A stretch of DNA of 64,000 bases from Pseudodesulfovibrio pelocollis (GCF_030282845.1 NZ_JASTWE010000004.1:1-64000); one strand, 5' to 3'. Shown: positions 19,452 through 28,905, counted from the first letter of the stretch. Numbers and translations are program-made. Notes: generated by a model not told the origin, from the letters alone.

Positions 19452-20333
19452 ATGGCACTGCAACTGATCCCCGACCCGTCGCTGGCCGAGCGCACGACCC
19501 TTCGCCTGGGCGGCCATGCCGAGGTGGAGGCAGTGGTGCGCGACGCGGCAGACCTCGACGAGCTGGGGACATTCCTGACCCGCCAGACCCTGCGGCCCTT
19601 TGTCATCGGCCGGGGCAGCAACCTGCTGGCCCGCGACGGCCGGTGCGACCTCGCCCTGATCCGCGTGGCAGACACGCCCGGTCCGGTGCGCGTGGAGCGC
19701 ACGGGCGAAAGGCTCACGGTGCGCTGTGGCGCGGCCCTGGGCCTGCCCGGCCTGCTCGGCTGGGCGCAGCGGGCCGGGATGACCGGCCTGGAAGGGCTCA
19801 CCGGCATCCCCGGCACCGTGGGCGGGGCCGTGGCCATGAACGCGGGCTCCTACGGGGTGGAGTTCGGCCAGCGGGTGAGCCGGGTGCGGCTGTGGTCACC
19901 CGCGGGCGGCCTGACCTGGGTGGACGCGGACAGGTGCGTGTTCAGCTACCGCCATTTCTCGGCACCCGATCTCCCGGCCGGACGGCTGGTCTGGGAGGTG
20001 GAGCTGCTGCTCGACGAATCAAGCCCCAGCGCCGTGCGCAGGGCCATGCGCGAGGTCTATGACAAGAAGCGCGCCACTCAGCCGGTCACGGCCCGCAGCG
20101 CCGGTTGCGTCTTCAAGAACCCGGAGGGCGACAGCGCCGGGCGGCTCCTTGACCGGGCAGGCATGAAGGGCATGCGGCGCGGCCACATGGCCTTCTCGGA
20201 CATGCACGCAAATTTTCTGATCAACCTGGGCGGCGGCACCAGCGCCCAGGCCCTGGAACTGATCGAACTGGGCCGCGAGGCGGTCAAGACCCGCTTCGGC
20301 GTCACTCTCGAAATGGAGGTCATCGTCCTATGA
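19452..20333 (+). CDS. murB: UDP-N-acetylenolpyruvoylglucosamine reductase
   Basis: 293 aa, FAD/NADPH-dependent reductase making UDP-MurNAc. FAD-binding motifs are FVIGRGSNLLARD and LEGLTGIPGTVGGAVAMNAGSYG, and the catalytic region includes YRHF and SAGCVFKNPEGDSAG with the proton-donor serine. HANFLINLGGG is also typical. The length and lack of the inserted YRxSxF loop suggest the type II (short) form. It starts 4 bp after murC and overlaps ftsQ by 4 bp. Confidence 0.94.
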   Translation: MALQLIPDPSLAERTTLRLGGHAEVEAVVRDAADLDELGTFLTRQTLRPFVIGRGSNLLARDGRCDLALIRVADTPGPVRVERTGERLTVRCGAALGLPGLLGWAQRAGMTGLEGLTGIPGTVGGAVAMNAGSYGVEFGQRVSRVRLWSPAGGLTWVDADRCVFSYRHFSAPDLPAGRLVWEVELLLDESSPSAVRRAMREVYDKKRATQPVTARSAGCVFKNPEGDSAGRLLDRAGMKGMRRGHMAFSDMHANFLINLGGGTSAQALELIELGREAVKTRFGVTLEMEVIVL

Positions 20334-21211
20334 GCACCCTGACCATGAACAACCAGGGCCGTCTCGGCCTGGGCGGCAAACGCGGCAACTCGCTGCACAG
20401 GCGCAAGCCGAGCACGAGCCGGTCCCTGTCCCACAGCGGATTTTCCGGCTCCGTCTTTGCGGGCGCTGGCCGGATGGTGGTGCGGCTGGTCATGACCATG
20501 CTCGTCCTCTCGCTGGTGGCGGTGCTGGGCGTGGGCCTGCTCTACGGCTACCGGGTGCTCACCTCGCATCCCTATTTCGCCCTGGACGAAATCCACGTCA
20601 CGGGCAACACCCGCGTCTCGCGCGGGGACATCCTCAAGGCGGCAGGCGTCGGCCTTGGTCTGAACAGCTTCGAGATGAAGGTTGACCTCGTGGAACGCAA
20701 AATCTCGGACAACCCGTGGGTCAAATCAGCCACGGTCCGGCGCGAGTTTCCCAACAGGCTGCGCATCGCGGTGGTGGAGAAGGTGCCCGCCTTCTGGCTG
20801 CGCCAGGGCGACGCCATGTACTTCGCCGATGCCGCAGGCCGAGTCATCGCGCCCATGCACCCGGGCGAGTTCGCCTCGCTGCCCGTGCTCAATGTGGCCG
20901 AGGGCGTGGACGACGGCGGGCCGGTGCTGGCCGGGCTGCTCCGGAAAATGGAGCAGCGCCAGACGCCGTTCACCCAGAGCCAGGTGGCCTGGGTGCGGCT
21001 GACCAGCGCCCACGACCTCGAAATCCACCTGGACGCTCAGGAGGGCGGGCTGACCCTGCGACTGTCCATGGATCGCTGGGAGGTCCAGCTTGACAGGCTC
21101 AAGGTGGTCTGGCGCGACCTGATGCGCCGGGGCGAGTTCGCGGACGCGGCCATCATCGCGGCCAGCGGCGACAAGGTATGGATAAAGAAGCGTCCCACCC
21201 AGGGCGCGTAG
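20330..21211 (+). CDS. ftsQ: Cell division protein FtsQ (POTRA domain)
   Basis: 293 aa. A basic cytoplasmic N-terminus (about 45 residues) precedes one transmembrane helix (about 52-72, LVMTMLVLSLVAVLGVGLLY). A POTRA domain begins at FALDEIHVTGNTRVSRGDIL and continues with the FtsQ-type beta domain (NRLRIAVVEKVPAFWL, YFADAAGRVI). FtsQ links FtsL/FtsB to the divisome. It lies between murB and ftsA in the usual order. The start ATG overlaps the murB stop. Confidence 0.92.
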   Translation: MSTLTMNNQGRLGLGGKRGNSLHRRKPSTSRSLSHSGFSGSVFAGAGRMVVRLVMTMLVLSLVAVLGVGLLYGYRVLTSHPYFALDEIHVTGNTRVSRGDILKAAGVGLGLNSFEMKVDLVERKISDNPWVKSATVRREFPNRLRIAVVEKVPAFWLRQGDAMYFADAAGRVIAPMHPGEFASLPVLNVAEGVDDGGPVLAGLLRKMEQRQTPFTQSQVAWVRLTSAHDLEIHLDAQEGGLTLRLSMDRWEVQLDRLKVVWRDLMRRGEFADAAIIAASGDKVWIKKRPTQGA

Positions 21212-21292
21212 GAAATCATACGGCGACAACCGAATCAATTGCGGCGGGGAGCCGGGGCAGCGGCCCCGGGGAAGCTGCGGAGGAGACAGATC

Positions 21293-22531
21293 ATGGCCAG
21301 AAATGAGCTTATTGTGGGCCTGGACGTGGGCACCACGAAAATATGTACCGTGGTGGGCGAGGCCACCGAAAACGGCGTGGACATCATCGGCATCGGCACG
21401 TCCCCGTCCACCGGCCTGCGCCGGGGCGTGGTGGTCAACATCGAGAAGACCGTCCAATGCATCAAGAAATCCCTCGAAGACGCCGAGCTGATGGCCGGAT
21501 GCGACATCCGTACCGTGTACGCGGGCATCGCGGGCAGCCACATCCAGGGCTTCAACTCCCACGGCGTCATCGCGGTCAAGGGCGGCGAGGTCACCCAGCG
21601 CGACGTGGACCGCGTCATCGAGGCGGCCAAGGCCATCGCCATCCCCATGGACCGCGAGGTGCTGCACACCCTGCCCCAGGAATTCATCGTGGACGACCAG
21701 CGCGGCATAGCCGATCCGCTGGGCATGGCCGGGGTGCGCCTCGAGGTCAAGGTCCACATCGTCACCGGCGCCGTGACCTCGGCCCAGAACATCATCCGCT
21801 CCTGCAACCGCTCCGGCCTCGACGTCTCCAACATCGTGCTTGAATCACTGGCGTCGAGCAAGGCCGTGCTCTCGCCCGAGGAGCGCGAAATCGGCGTGGC
21901 CCTGGTGGACCTGGGCGGCGGGACCACGGACATCGCCATCTTCTCCAAGGACTCCATCAAGCACACCTCGGTGCTGGCCCTTGGCGGGCACAACCTGACC
22001 AACGACATAGCCTACGGCCTGCGCACGCCCATGATGAGCGCCGAGAAGATCAAGATGCAATACGGCTGCGCCATGGCCGACCTGGTCACCAGCGACGAGA
22101 TCATCGAGGTGCCCAGCGTGGGCGGACGCGAGTCGCGCCGCATGAGCAAGCGGGTGCTGGCCGAGATATGCGAGCCGCGCTGCGAGGAGATTTTGGCCCT
22201 GGTGGACCAGGAGCTGATCAAATCAGGATTCAAGAACATGATCGCGGCGGGTGTGGTCCTCACGGGCGGCACCTGCCTGATCGACGGCATTCAGGAACTG
22301 GCCGAGCAGATATTCGATCTGCCAGTGCGCATCGGCGTGCCCGGCGAGGGCATCGGGGGACTGACAGAGGAAGTCAGGAGCCCGAAATACGCCACCGCCG
22401 TGGGCCTGCTGCTCCACGGGGCCGAGGAGCAGGGCCTGCACAACAAGGTGCGCCCCTTCAAGATTCGCGATGATTCCGGTTTCGACCGCATCCTCTCGCG
22501 CATGAAGAAGTGGTTCACCGACATCGCCTAG
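21293..22531 (+). CDS. ftsA: Cell division protein FtsA (actin-like)
   Basis: 412 aa. Actin-fold ATPase that tethers FtsZ to the membrane. Motifs are VGLDVGTTKICTVVGE (phosphate 1), ALVDLGGGTTDIAIF (phosphate 2) and the adenosine motif VVLTGGTCLIDG. The SHS2 1C domain spans about 85-165. The C-terminal end FDRILSRMKKWFTDIA forms an amphipathic membrane-targeting helix. ATG 21293 has CGGAGGAGA upstream; an 81-bp gap separates it from ftsQ. Confidence 0.96.
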   Translation: MARNELIVGLDVGTTKICTVVGEATENGVDIIGIGTSPSTGLRRGVVVNIEKTVQCIKKSLEDAELMAGCDIRTVYAGIAGSHIQGFNSHGVIAVKGGEVTQRDVDRVIEAAKAIAIPMDREVLHTLPQEFIVDDQRGIADPLGMAGVRLEVKVHIVTGAVTSAQNIIRSCNRSGLDVSNIVLESLASSKAVLSPEEREIGVALVDLGGGTTDIAIFSKDSIKHTSVLALGGHNLTNDIAYGLRTPMMSAEKIKMQYGCAMADLVTSDEIIEVPSVGGRESRRMSKRVLAEICEPRCEEILALVDQELIKSGFKNMIAAGVVLTGGTCLIDGIQELAEQIFDLPVRIGVPGEGIGGLTEEVRSPKYATAVGLLLHGAEEQGLHNKVRPFKIRDDSGFDRILSRMKKWFTDIA

Positions 22532-22587
22532 ACATGAGGAATGACAGGGAACATCTAACAGGGAAGAGGATTTGAGGAGGAAGACAC

Positions 22588-23835
22588 ATGCAATACTTCG
22601 AGATCGAACACGAGAGCAACGCCAAGATCAAGGTCGTGGGTTGCGGCGGCGGCGGAGGCAACGCGGTCAACAACATGATCCTGTCCGCGCTCAAGGGCGT
22701 CAAATTCATCGTGGCCAACACCGACAGCCAGGACATCCAGAAATCCCTGGCCGAGCACAAGATCCAGATCGGCGAGAAGCTGACCAAGGGCCTTGGCGCG
22801 GGCGCAAACCCGGAGATCGGGCGCAGCGCGGCCATGGAGTCCGTGGACCAGATCCGCGCCGCCCTTGAGGGCTCGGACATGGTCTTCATCACCGCGGGCA
22901 TGGGCGGCGGCACGGGCACCGGCTCCGCCCCCGTGGTGGCCGAGGTGGCCCGGGAGCTGGGCGCGCTGACCGTCGGCGTGGTCACCAAGCCCTTCTACTT
23001 CGAGGGCAAGCGCCGCCTGGAGCAGGCCGAGGCAGGCACCCGCGCCCTGGCCGACGTGGTGGACTCCATCATCACCATCCCCAACGACCGGTTGCTTCAG
23101 CTGGCCGCCAAGAAGGCGTCCTTCTCCGACATGCTCAAGAAGGCGGACGAGGTGCTCTACTACGCGGTCAAGGGCATCGCCGACCTGATCACGGTCCACG
23201 GTCTGATCAACCTCGACTTCGCGGACGTCAAGGCCGCCATGTCGCAGTCGGGCATGGCGCTGATGGGTACCGGCATCGCCAGGGGCGAAGGCAGAGCCAA
23301 GGAAGCGGCCATGAAGGCCATCACCAGCCCGCTGCTCGAAGACGTGTCCATCGAAGGTGCCAAGGGCGTGCTCATCAACATCACCTGCGGCCCGGACATG
23401 CTCATCGACGAGGTCTCTGAGGCGGCCGACATCATTTACAAAGAGGCCCACGACGACGCCGAGATATTCTTCGGCACCGTCTTTGACCCGGATGCGGGCG
23501 ACGAGATGCGCATCACGGTCATCGCCACCGGCATCCAGGCCGCCATGGAAGAGCCCGAGCCCGCCATGAGCAAGGCCGAACAGCAGAAGCTGCTGCTCCT
23601 CGGACCCCGGGGCACGGACAAGGCCCCGGCGCGCCGCCCCGGCCACCAGAAGGTCATCGCCCAGGACCGGAACATCCCCGCCTACCTGCGCAAGGCCGGG
23701 GGCGACATGACCACCCCCGAAATCACCCAGACCCGCCGCAGCCAGCGCGCCGTGGCCGGGCCGGGCGAAGAGGAGTTCATCTTCGAAGAGGACAATTACG
23801 ACGTGCCCGCCTTCATCCGCAAGAACGTGGACTAG
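22588..23835 (+). CDS. ftsZ: Cell division GTPase FtsZ
   Basis: 415 aa, tubulin homologue forming the Z ring. The nucleotide site has VVGCGGGGGNAVNNM near the N-terminus and the tubulin signature GGGTGTGSA (106-114). The catalytic T7 loop is NLDFADV. A disordered linker (about 325-395) ends in the conserved C-terminal peptide YDVPAFIRK that binds FtsA and other partners. The start follows GGAGGAAGACAC. It is the last gene of the dcw cluster. A 9-bp inverted repeat (23839-23847 / 23880-23888) follows but lacks a T-run. Confidence 0.97.
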   Translation: MQYFEIEHESNAKIKVVGCGGGGGNAVNNMILSALKGVKFIVANTDSQDIQKSLAEHKIQIGEKLTKGLGAGANPEIGRSAAMESVDQIRAALEGSDMVFITAGMGGGTGTGSAPVVAEVARELGALTVGVVTKPFYFEGKRRLEQAEAGTRALADVVDSIITIPNDRLLQLAAKKASFSDMLKKADEVLYYAVKGIADLITVHGLINLDFADVKAAMSQSGMALMGTGIARGEGRAKEAAMKAITSPLLEDVSIEGAKGVLINITCGPDMLIDEVSEAADIIYKEAHDDAEIFFGTVFDPDAGDEMRITVIATGIQAAMEEPEPAMSKAEQQKLLLLGPRGTDKAPARRPGHQKVIAQDRNIPAYLRKAGGDMTTPEITQTRRSQRAVAGPGEEEFIFEEDNYDVPAFIRKNVD

Positions 23836-23911
23836 GACCGGACGCATCAGACGAGAATACTGGTGATCCTCAGCGGCTCATGCGTCCGTCGATGTCGGCG
23901 GGCCGAGCGGT

Positions 23912-25660
23912 GTGCGCCCCATGCGGAGCGCCCGGCCCGGCCACGTCGGCCCTGGCGACGGTGCGCCGCCGAATGATCACAAGCGCGAAGCGGGGGCCAT
24001 CATAGACACGCGAGTCCTGTATCACGGCACGTCCGAGCCATCGGCTCCGGACCTCGGCGGGCGGCTGCCCGTGGCCATCGCCATCCCTGGGGGCGAGGCT
24101 GCGGCCATCTCCACGCTGGGCTGGCAGGCCGTCTACAGGATGCTCGCCGAAGAGCCCGGACTTGCCGTCGAACGTGTCTTCCCGGACAAGCTCGGCCTCA
24201 CCGAGGGCCACGAACCCGCAACGCGCGAATCACGAAGCCCACTATCCTCATTCCCTGTGATAGCCTGGAGCGTCATATTCGAGGAGGACTTCCTCAACCT
24301 CCCTCGAATGCTCCGGGCAGCGGGCGTTCCGCCACTGTCGGCGGAACGCCCGTTCCTTCCCCTGGTCATGGCCGGGGGACCGCCCGCCTTTCTCAACCCC
24401 GCGCCCATCGCGCCATTTGTCGATCTCTTCTGGGTGGGCGAGGCCGACGACCACTTCATCCCCTTTTTCCTCAAGCTGCGCCGCCTCTTCTTTGACGGCG
24501 CGGACAAGGCCGCCATCCTCGACGCCATCAAGGACGACCCTGCCATCTATGTGCCGGGCCGCACCAAAACCCCGGTCCGACGCGTGGTCACGGGCCGCTC
24601 GGGCGCGCCCCTGCCCGATCCCGCATTCTCCTGCTTCATCAGCGGCCAGGCCGCCTTTCGCGATACGCTGCTCCTGGAGGTCAACCGGGGGTGCCCCTAC
24701 GGCTGCAGGTTCTGCGCCGCCGGGTTCATCTACCGCCCGCCCCGCCATGCCGATCTCGACGAGCTCAAGCGCATCGTCACCCTGACCGACCCGCCCAAGG
24801 TGGGGCTGGTGGGCACGGCCCTGACCGACTGGCCCGACCTGCTCCCTTTCCTCAAATGGCTGCACGGGCAGAAGAAAAAATTCGCCCTCTCGTCCATGCG
24901 CGCAGACGGAATCACCGAGGAGCTGCTCGTCTACCTGCGCGAGCGTGGCATCCGCACCGTGACCCTGGCCCTGGAAGGTGCCAGCGAGCGGCTGCGGCAC
25001 ATGATGAGCAAGAAGCTCAAGCCCGAGGATTTCCTCAATGCCGTCCGCTTGTGCGCCCGCTACGGGGTCAACCACCTCAAGCTCTACCTCATCGCGGGCT
25101 GGCCCGGCGAGACAGACGCGGACTACGACGAACTGCGCGAGTTCCTGGCCGGGATCATCCGCATCCGCGCCGAGGAGCCGGGAGGCCGCAAGAAGCAGTT
25201 CATGCGCATCACCATCGGCGTCAGCTCCCTGGTGCCCAAGCCCTTCACCCCGTTCCAGTGGGCGCCCATGGCCTCAGAGGGTGCCCTTGAGGCGCGCATG
25301 AAGCAGCTCACCGCCATGGTCAAGCCCTACAAGGGCGTGACCCTGCATCACGACGCCCCCTTTCAGGCCCGGCTGCAGGGATTGCTCGCCCGAGGCGGCG
25401 AGGAAATGGCCGAGTTCATCCTCCTGGCCGCTGACCACGGCGGCTGGAAAAAAGCCCTCAAGCTCTGGCCCGGCGACCAGTCCGCCATCATCGACCGCGA
25501 ACGCGGCGAGCACGAGCCCTTCCCCTGGGAGGTCATTGATGTCGGCGTCACCCGCGAGCATTTGTGGAAGGAATGGCAACGCGCCAAGGAGGCGGTTGTC
25601 TCGGCAGGGTGCCCGCCCAAGGGGTGTGAGAAGTGCGTCGGGTGCGGGATGACGGAGTAG
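23912..25660 (+). CDS. Radical SAM protein with N-terminal B12-binding-like region
   Basis: About 582 aa. The radical SAM cluster motif is CPYGCRFC (CxxxCxxC) within LLEVNRGCPYGCRFCAAG near residue 260. The N-terminal ~200 residues resemble the cobalamin-binding-like part of TIGR03960-type proteins, with GGPPAFLNPAPIAPFVDLF. LYLIAGWPGETDADY is a typical radical SAM segment. The C-terminus ends in a cysteine-rich tail CPPKGCEKCVGCG that may bind metal or a second cluster. Substrate unknown; a tRNA or sulfur-insertion role is only a guess. Starts at GTG 23912 and ATG 23921 are both weak. It follows ftsZ in the same direction. Confidence 0.78.
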   Translation: MRPMRSARPGHVGPGDGAPPNDHKREAGAIIDTRVLYHGTSEPSAPDLGGRLPVAIAIPGGEAAAISTLGWQAVYRMLAEEPGLAVERVFPDKLGLTEGHEPATRESRSPLSSFPVIAWSVIFEEDFLNLPRMLRAAGVPPLSAERPFLPLVMAGGPPAFLNPAPIAPFVDLFWVGEADDHFIPFFLKLRRLFFDGADKAAILDAIKDDPAIYVPGRTKTPVRRVVTGRSGAPLPDPAFSCFISGQAAFRDTLLLEVNRGCPYGCRFCAAGFIYRPPRHADLDELKRIVTLTDPPKVGLVGTALTDWPDLLPFLKWLHGQKKKFALSSMRADGITEELLVYLRERGIRTVTLALEGASERLRHMMSKKLKPEDFLNAVRLCARYGVNHLKLYLIAGWPGETDADYDELREFLAGIIRIRAEEPGGRKKQFMRITIGVSSLVPKPFTPFQWAPMASEGALEARMKQLTAMVKPYKGVTLHHDAPFQARLQGLLARGGEEMAEFILLAADHGGWKKALKLWPGDQSAIIDRERGEHEPFPWEVIDVGVTREHLWKEWQRAKEAVVSAGCPPKGCEKCVGCGMTE

Positions 25661-25669
25661 CCGTGTTTT

Positions 25670-25726
25670 ACCGTACGGGAAGGCGGCTTGACTTTTTTCT
25701 CAAAGGCCGTATTTTCCCGTACGGGA
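25670..25726 (+). promoter_or_regulatory. hipBA promoter with two palindromic operators
   Basis: -35 TTGACT (25688-25693), a 16-bp spacer and -10 TATTTT (25710-25715). A perfect palindrome CCCGTACGGG (25716-25725) abuts the -10 and overlaps the GGGAGG ribosome site. A second copy, CCGTACGG (25671-25678), lies just upstream of the -35. The copies are 46 bp apart centre to centre and share TTTT-flank context, as expected for cooperative HipB autorepression. Confidence 0.7.
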
Positions 25727-25733
25727 GGTCGCC

Positions 25734-26150
25734 ATGACGACACGATCACCAAATGCCTCTCAACCCGACACTGAGCCGACCGAGGCCGAACTCCAGGCAA
25801 AGGCGGCAGCGATAACAGGAAAACGGGCCCAAAAGGCTGACGATCCTGGAAAAACACTCCTCGCTTTGGGGGGGATCGCCCTTGGCGGGTGGGTCCTTAA
25901 ATCCCTGCTCTCCACTCCGGGCAAACGATTCAGGGCCGATGCCGCCGGAACGGCCAAGGCCATCGGCGAGGCCATCAGACTGCGGCGGCTCGACCTGGGG
26001 ATGACCCAGCAAGAACTGGCTACCCGCAGCGGCACGCGTGAGCGTTTCATCTCCGAGGTGGAACGAGGCAAGGAAACCGCCGAAGTCGGCAAGGTGCTTG
26101 ATCTGCTGGACGCGCTGGACCTTGAGGCGCGCATCATCCCGAGGAGCTAG
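25734..26150 (+). CDS. hipB: HipB-like antitoxin/repressor with N-terminal extension
   Basis: 138 aa, longer than the ~70-100 aa usual for HipB. The XRE helix-turn-helix is at about 74-130: AIGEAIRLRRLDLGMTQQEL, TRERFISEVERGKE, and DLLDALDLEARI, typical of the HipB fold. The first ~73 residues hold a polar stretch and a hydrophobic segment LLALGGIALGGWVLKSLL (42-59) that could be membrane-associated or buried. It probably neutralises HipA and represses the operon through the flanking palindromes. ATG 25734 has GGGAGG upstream. The stop is 3 bp before hipA. Confidence 0.82.
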   Translation: MTTRSPNASQPDTEPTEAELQAKAAAITGKRAQKADDPGKTLLALGGIALGGWVLKSLLSTPGKRFRADAAGTAKAIGEAIRLRRLDLGMTQQELATRSGTRERFISEVERGKETAEVGKVLDLLDALDLEARIIPRS

Positions 26151-26153
26151 CCC

Positions 26154-27398
26154 ATGAGCGAGCGCCTGTGCGTTTGGCTCGACAGCAACCATGTCGGCAC
26201 CCTGACCCGCAAGGGGCGGACCGCGCTCTCCTTCGCCTATGACGCTGGCTGGATGTGCTCCGGGTTCCCGCTTTCCCTCAGCCTGCCTTTTCAGGAACAC
26301 CCCTTTGACGATAGCCGCTCAAGGGCGTTCTTCGACAACCTGCTCCCGGAGCAGGCAGTGCGCGACAAGGTGTCCAAACGGCTCCATGTGTCACAAAAGA
26401 ACGTGTTCGGCCTGCTGGCGGCCCTTGGCGGCGAGTGCGCGGGCGCATTGACGATTCTTCACGAAGGCGAAATCCCGGCTGCCAGGCCCGTATACGAGGA
26501 AATCAGCAGGGACCGGCTCGGCGAAATCATCTCGCTGCTGCCCCAGCGTCCGCTGCTGGCCGGGGAGGAAGGGCTGCGCCTGTCCCTGGCCGGGGCGCAG
26601 ACCAAGCTGCCCATCGCCCGCCTGGGCAGCACCTATCTGCTGCCCACCCAGGGCGCGCCCAGCACGCATATTCTCAAGCCGCCCATCGACGACCTGCCTG
26701 GAAGCGTCGAAAACGAGGCATTTTGCATGGCCCTCGCCAAGCTCGTGGACCTCGATGCTCCAAAAGCCGAGATCACCGAGACATACCCGCGCGGCTATCT
26801 GGTCGAGCGGTACGACAGGGTTGTTCACCCGGACGGTATCAGGCGGATTCACCAGGAGGATTTCTGCCAAGCCATGGGGTTGCCCGCCGAGTTGAAATAC
26901 CAGAACGAGGGCGGGCCGGGCACCAGGGAGTGTTTCGATCTGCTGGAACATTCCGCCACCCCGGTTGGGGACCGGACTCAGCTTTTCCGCCTCGTGGTCT
27001 TCAACCACCTGATCGGCAACACCGACGCCCACGCCAAGAACCTCTCACTGCTCTACGACGCGCCACCCCGGCCGCGGCTTGCGCCATTCTACGACCTCCT
27101 GTGCGTCGGCATGTTCGAGGCACAGGGCCTGGGGCAGAAGAACGCCATGAAGATCGGCGGGCAGTACGACCCGAAATTCATCATGAAACGCCACTGGCTC
27201 CGCCTCGCGGACGAGGCCGGGCTTGGCCACCCCGATGCCCTGACGATGATCACCGCCCTGGCGAAAACCCTGAGCACTGGCGCGGGATATGTTGCCGAGG
27301 CCTTCCGGGAACGATACGGGAAATCCCGCGCCGTCCCCCGCATCGTCGAGTTCATCCAGGAACGATGCCGGTTGACTCTGGAGAGGCTCGCACAATAG
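26154..27398 (+). CDS. hipA: HipA-family serine/threonine kinase toxin
   Basis: 414 aa. HipA kinases phosphorylate a translation target (GltX in E. coli), inducing dormancy. Features are the couple_hipA N-terminal domain, the Ser-containing loop LRLSLAGAQTKLPI (S144, autophosphorylation site in E. coli HipA), the ATP lysine in HILKPP (K175), the catalytic aspartate in GNTDAHAKNLSLL (D291, with N296) and the Mg aspartate in PFYDLL (D314). All key residues are present, so it is probably active. It is co-transcribed with hipB. A gltX gene lies about 13 kb away; that is no evidence of linkage. Confidence 0.9.
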   Translation: MSERLCVWLDSNHVGTLTRKGRTALSFAYDAGWMCSGFPLSLSLPFQEHPFDDSRSRAFFDNLLPEQAVRDKVSKRLHVSQKNVFGLLAALGGECAGALTILHEGEIPAARPVYEEISRDRLGEIISLLPQRPLLAGEEGLRLSLAGAQTKLPIARLGSTYLLPTQGAPSTHILKPPIDDLPGSVENEAFCMALAKLVDLDAPKAEITETYPRGYLVERYDRVVHPDGIRRIHQEDFCQAMGLPAELKYQNEGGPGTRECFDLLEHSATPVGDRTQLFRLVVFNHLIGNTDAHAKNLSLLYDAPPRPRLAPFYDLLCVGMFEAQGLGQKNAMKIGGQYDPKFIMKRHWLRLADEAGLGHPDALTMITALAKTLSTGAGYVAEAFRERYGKSRAVPRIVEFIQERCRLTLERLAQ

Positions 27399-27420
27399 AT
27401 GGGGGAATGGAGAGTGGGAG

Positions 27421-27451
27421 AAAAGAGAAGAGAGCGACCCTCAGGCCGCTC
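27421..27451 (-). terminator. Probable terminator of glyA
   Basis: On the minus strand the stem GAGCGGCC / GGTCGCTC (27451-27444 and 27439-27432, one G-T pair, TGAG loop) is followed by a pyrimidine-rich TCTTCTCTTTT. It lies between the converging hipA and glyA genes. Confidence 0.5.
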
Positions 27452-27479
27452 CCTTCATTCGAATCAATTCAGTCTCGAT

Positions 27480-28718
27480 CTACCAAGCGTAGAGCGGGAA
27501 CTCGCGGGCGAACTCCTCGACCTCTTCGCTGATCTCTTTCAGAATCTTGTCATCCCCGATATTCTCCAGCGCGGCGGTGATGGCCTCTGCCACCACGATC
27601 ATGTCTTCCTCGATCATGCCACGGGTGGTCAATGCGGGAGTGCCCAGCCGGATGCCGGAGGTCTGGAACGGCGACTTGGTCTCGAACGGGATGGTGTTCT
27701 TGTTGACGGTAATGCCCGCCTTGTCCAGGGCGATCTGCGCGTCCTTGCCGGTGTAGTCCCTGTCGGACAGGTCGATGAGCATGAGGTGGTTGTCCGTGCC
27801 GCCGGACACCAGCTTGTAGCCCGCCTCCTGCATGCTGGCGGCCAGCACCTTGGCGTTCTTGACCACCTGCTGCTGATACTCGGTGAAGCCGGGCGACAGC
27901 GCCTCGCCAAAGGACACGGCCTTGGCCGCGATGACATGCATGAGCGGACCGCCCTGAATGCCGGGGAAGATATTGGAGTTGAGCTCCTGCTCCAGCTCCT
28001 CGCCGCCCAGGATCATGCCGCCGCGCGGGCCGCGCAGGGTCTTGTGGGTGGTGGTGGTGGTGTAGTGGGCGTGCTCGATGCAGGACGGGTGCTCGCCCGC
28101 GGCGATGAGGCCCGCGATGTGGGCCATGTCGACCATCAGCTTGGCGCCCACCTCGTCGGCGATGGCGCGGAAGCGGGCGAAATCGATGATGCGCGGGTAG
28201 GCCGAGGCCCCGGCGATAATCATCGTGGGCCGGTGTTCCTTGGCCAGGGCTTCCACCTGATCGTAGTCTATGGTCTGGGTCTCGCGGGAGACGCCGTAGT
28301 GCACCATGTTGAAGAGCTTGCCCGAGAAGTTGACCGGGCTGCCGTGGGTCAGGTGGCCGCCGTGGGAGAGGTCCATGCCGAGCACGGTATCGCCGGGCTT
28401 GCAGACCGCGAAGTAGACGGCCATGTTGGCCTGGGAGCCGGAGTGCGGCTGGACGTTGGCATAGCCAGCGCCGAACAGCTCGCAGGCGCGCTCGCGGGCC
28501 ATGTCCTCGACCATGTCCACGAACTCGCAGCCGCCGTACCAGCGCTTGCCGGGGTAGCCCTCGGCGTACTTGTGGGTCAAGACGCTGCCCTGGGCCTGAC
28601 GCACGGCCGTGGACACGAAATTTTCGCTGGCGATGAGCTCAAGCTTGCTGACCTGACGGTCGACCTCGTTGGCAATGGCCGCTGCGATCTCTGGGTCTTG
28701 TACGAACAACTCTTCCAT
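27480..28718 (-). CDS. glyA: Serine hydroxymethyltransferase
   Basis: 412 aa, PLP enzyme interconverting serine and glycine with tetrahydrofolate. Motifs are [20 protein letters not shown]-like [43 protein letters not shown], and the PLP lysine in [34 protein letters not shown] is also conserved. ATG 28718 has GAGG upstream. It is a monocistronic-looking gene downstream of the fabF terminator, with an unusually structured leader. Confidence 0.96.
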   Translation of the reverse strand: MEELFVQDPEIAAAIANEVDRQVSKLELIASENFVSTAVRQAQGSVLTHKYAEGYPGKRWYGGCEFVDMVEDMARERACELFGAGYANVQPHSGSQANMAVYFAVCKPGDTVLGMDLSHGGHLTHGSPVNFSGKLFNMVHYGVSRETQTIDYDQVEALAKEHRPTMIIAGASAYPRIIDFARFRAIADEVGAKLMVDMAHIAGLIAAGEHPSCIEHAHYTTTTTHKTLRGPRGGMILGGEELEQELNSNIFPGIQGGPLMHVIAAKAVSFGEALSPGFTEYQQQVVKNAKVLAASMQEAGYKLVSGGTDNHLMLIDLSDRDYTGKDAQIALDKAGITVNKNTIPFETKSPFQTSGIRLGTPALTTRGMIEEDMIVVAEAITAALENIGDDKILKEISEEVEEFAREFPLYAW

Positions 28719-28870
28719 GGTGTGAACCTCGTTTTGGGTGTGAATGCGAATGGCTTTCCCACCGCCTCATGCGGTGCGGCCGGTTTCTGGCGGCAGCCGT
28801 GCGCGGGGACATTCATCCCCGGGGCCACCGCGCCCGCCGTCCCATGCGGGGGTGGAGATCCGCGTTATAT
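28719..28870 (-). promoter_or_regulatory. Structured GC-rich leader upstream of glyA, function unknown
   Basis: About 150 nt on the minus strand between the fabF terminator and glyA holds at least two hairpins: CGGGGA-TGAATG-TCCCCG, and CACCGC-ATGAG-GCGGTG about 45 nt before the ATG. It could be a regulatory leader or simply GC-rich DNA. I could not match it to the folate, ZTP, SAM or glycine riboswitch consensus. Confidence 0.2.
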
Positions 28871-28871
28871 A

Positions 28872-28901
28872 TCAAAAAAGGGAGGCCGTTCAGCCTCCCT
28901 T
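28872..28901 (-). terminator. Terminator after fabF
   Basis: Perfect 9-bp stem AAGGGAGGC / GCCTCCCTT with a 6-nt loop, followed on the minus strand by TTTTTT. It closes the yceD-to-fabF operon, 5 bp after the fabF stop. Confidence 0.85.
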
Positions 28902-28905
28902 GTCG

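Noticed and set aside
23839-23888. 9-bp inverted repeat after ftsZ as terminator
   Set aside because: The arms are 32 nt apart and no T-run follows, so termination is not supported.
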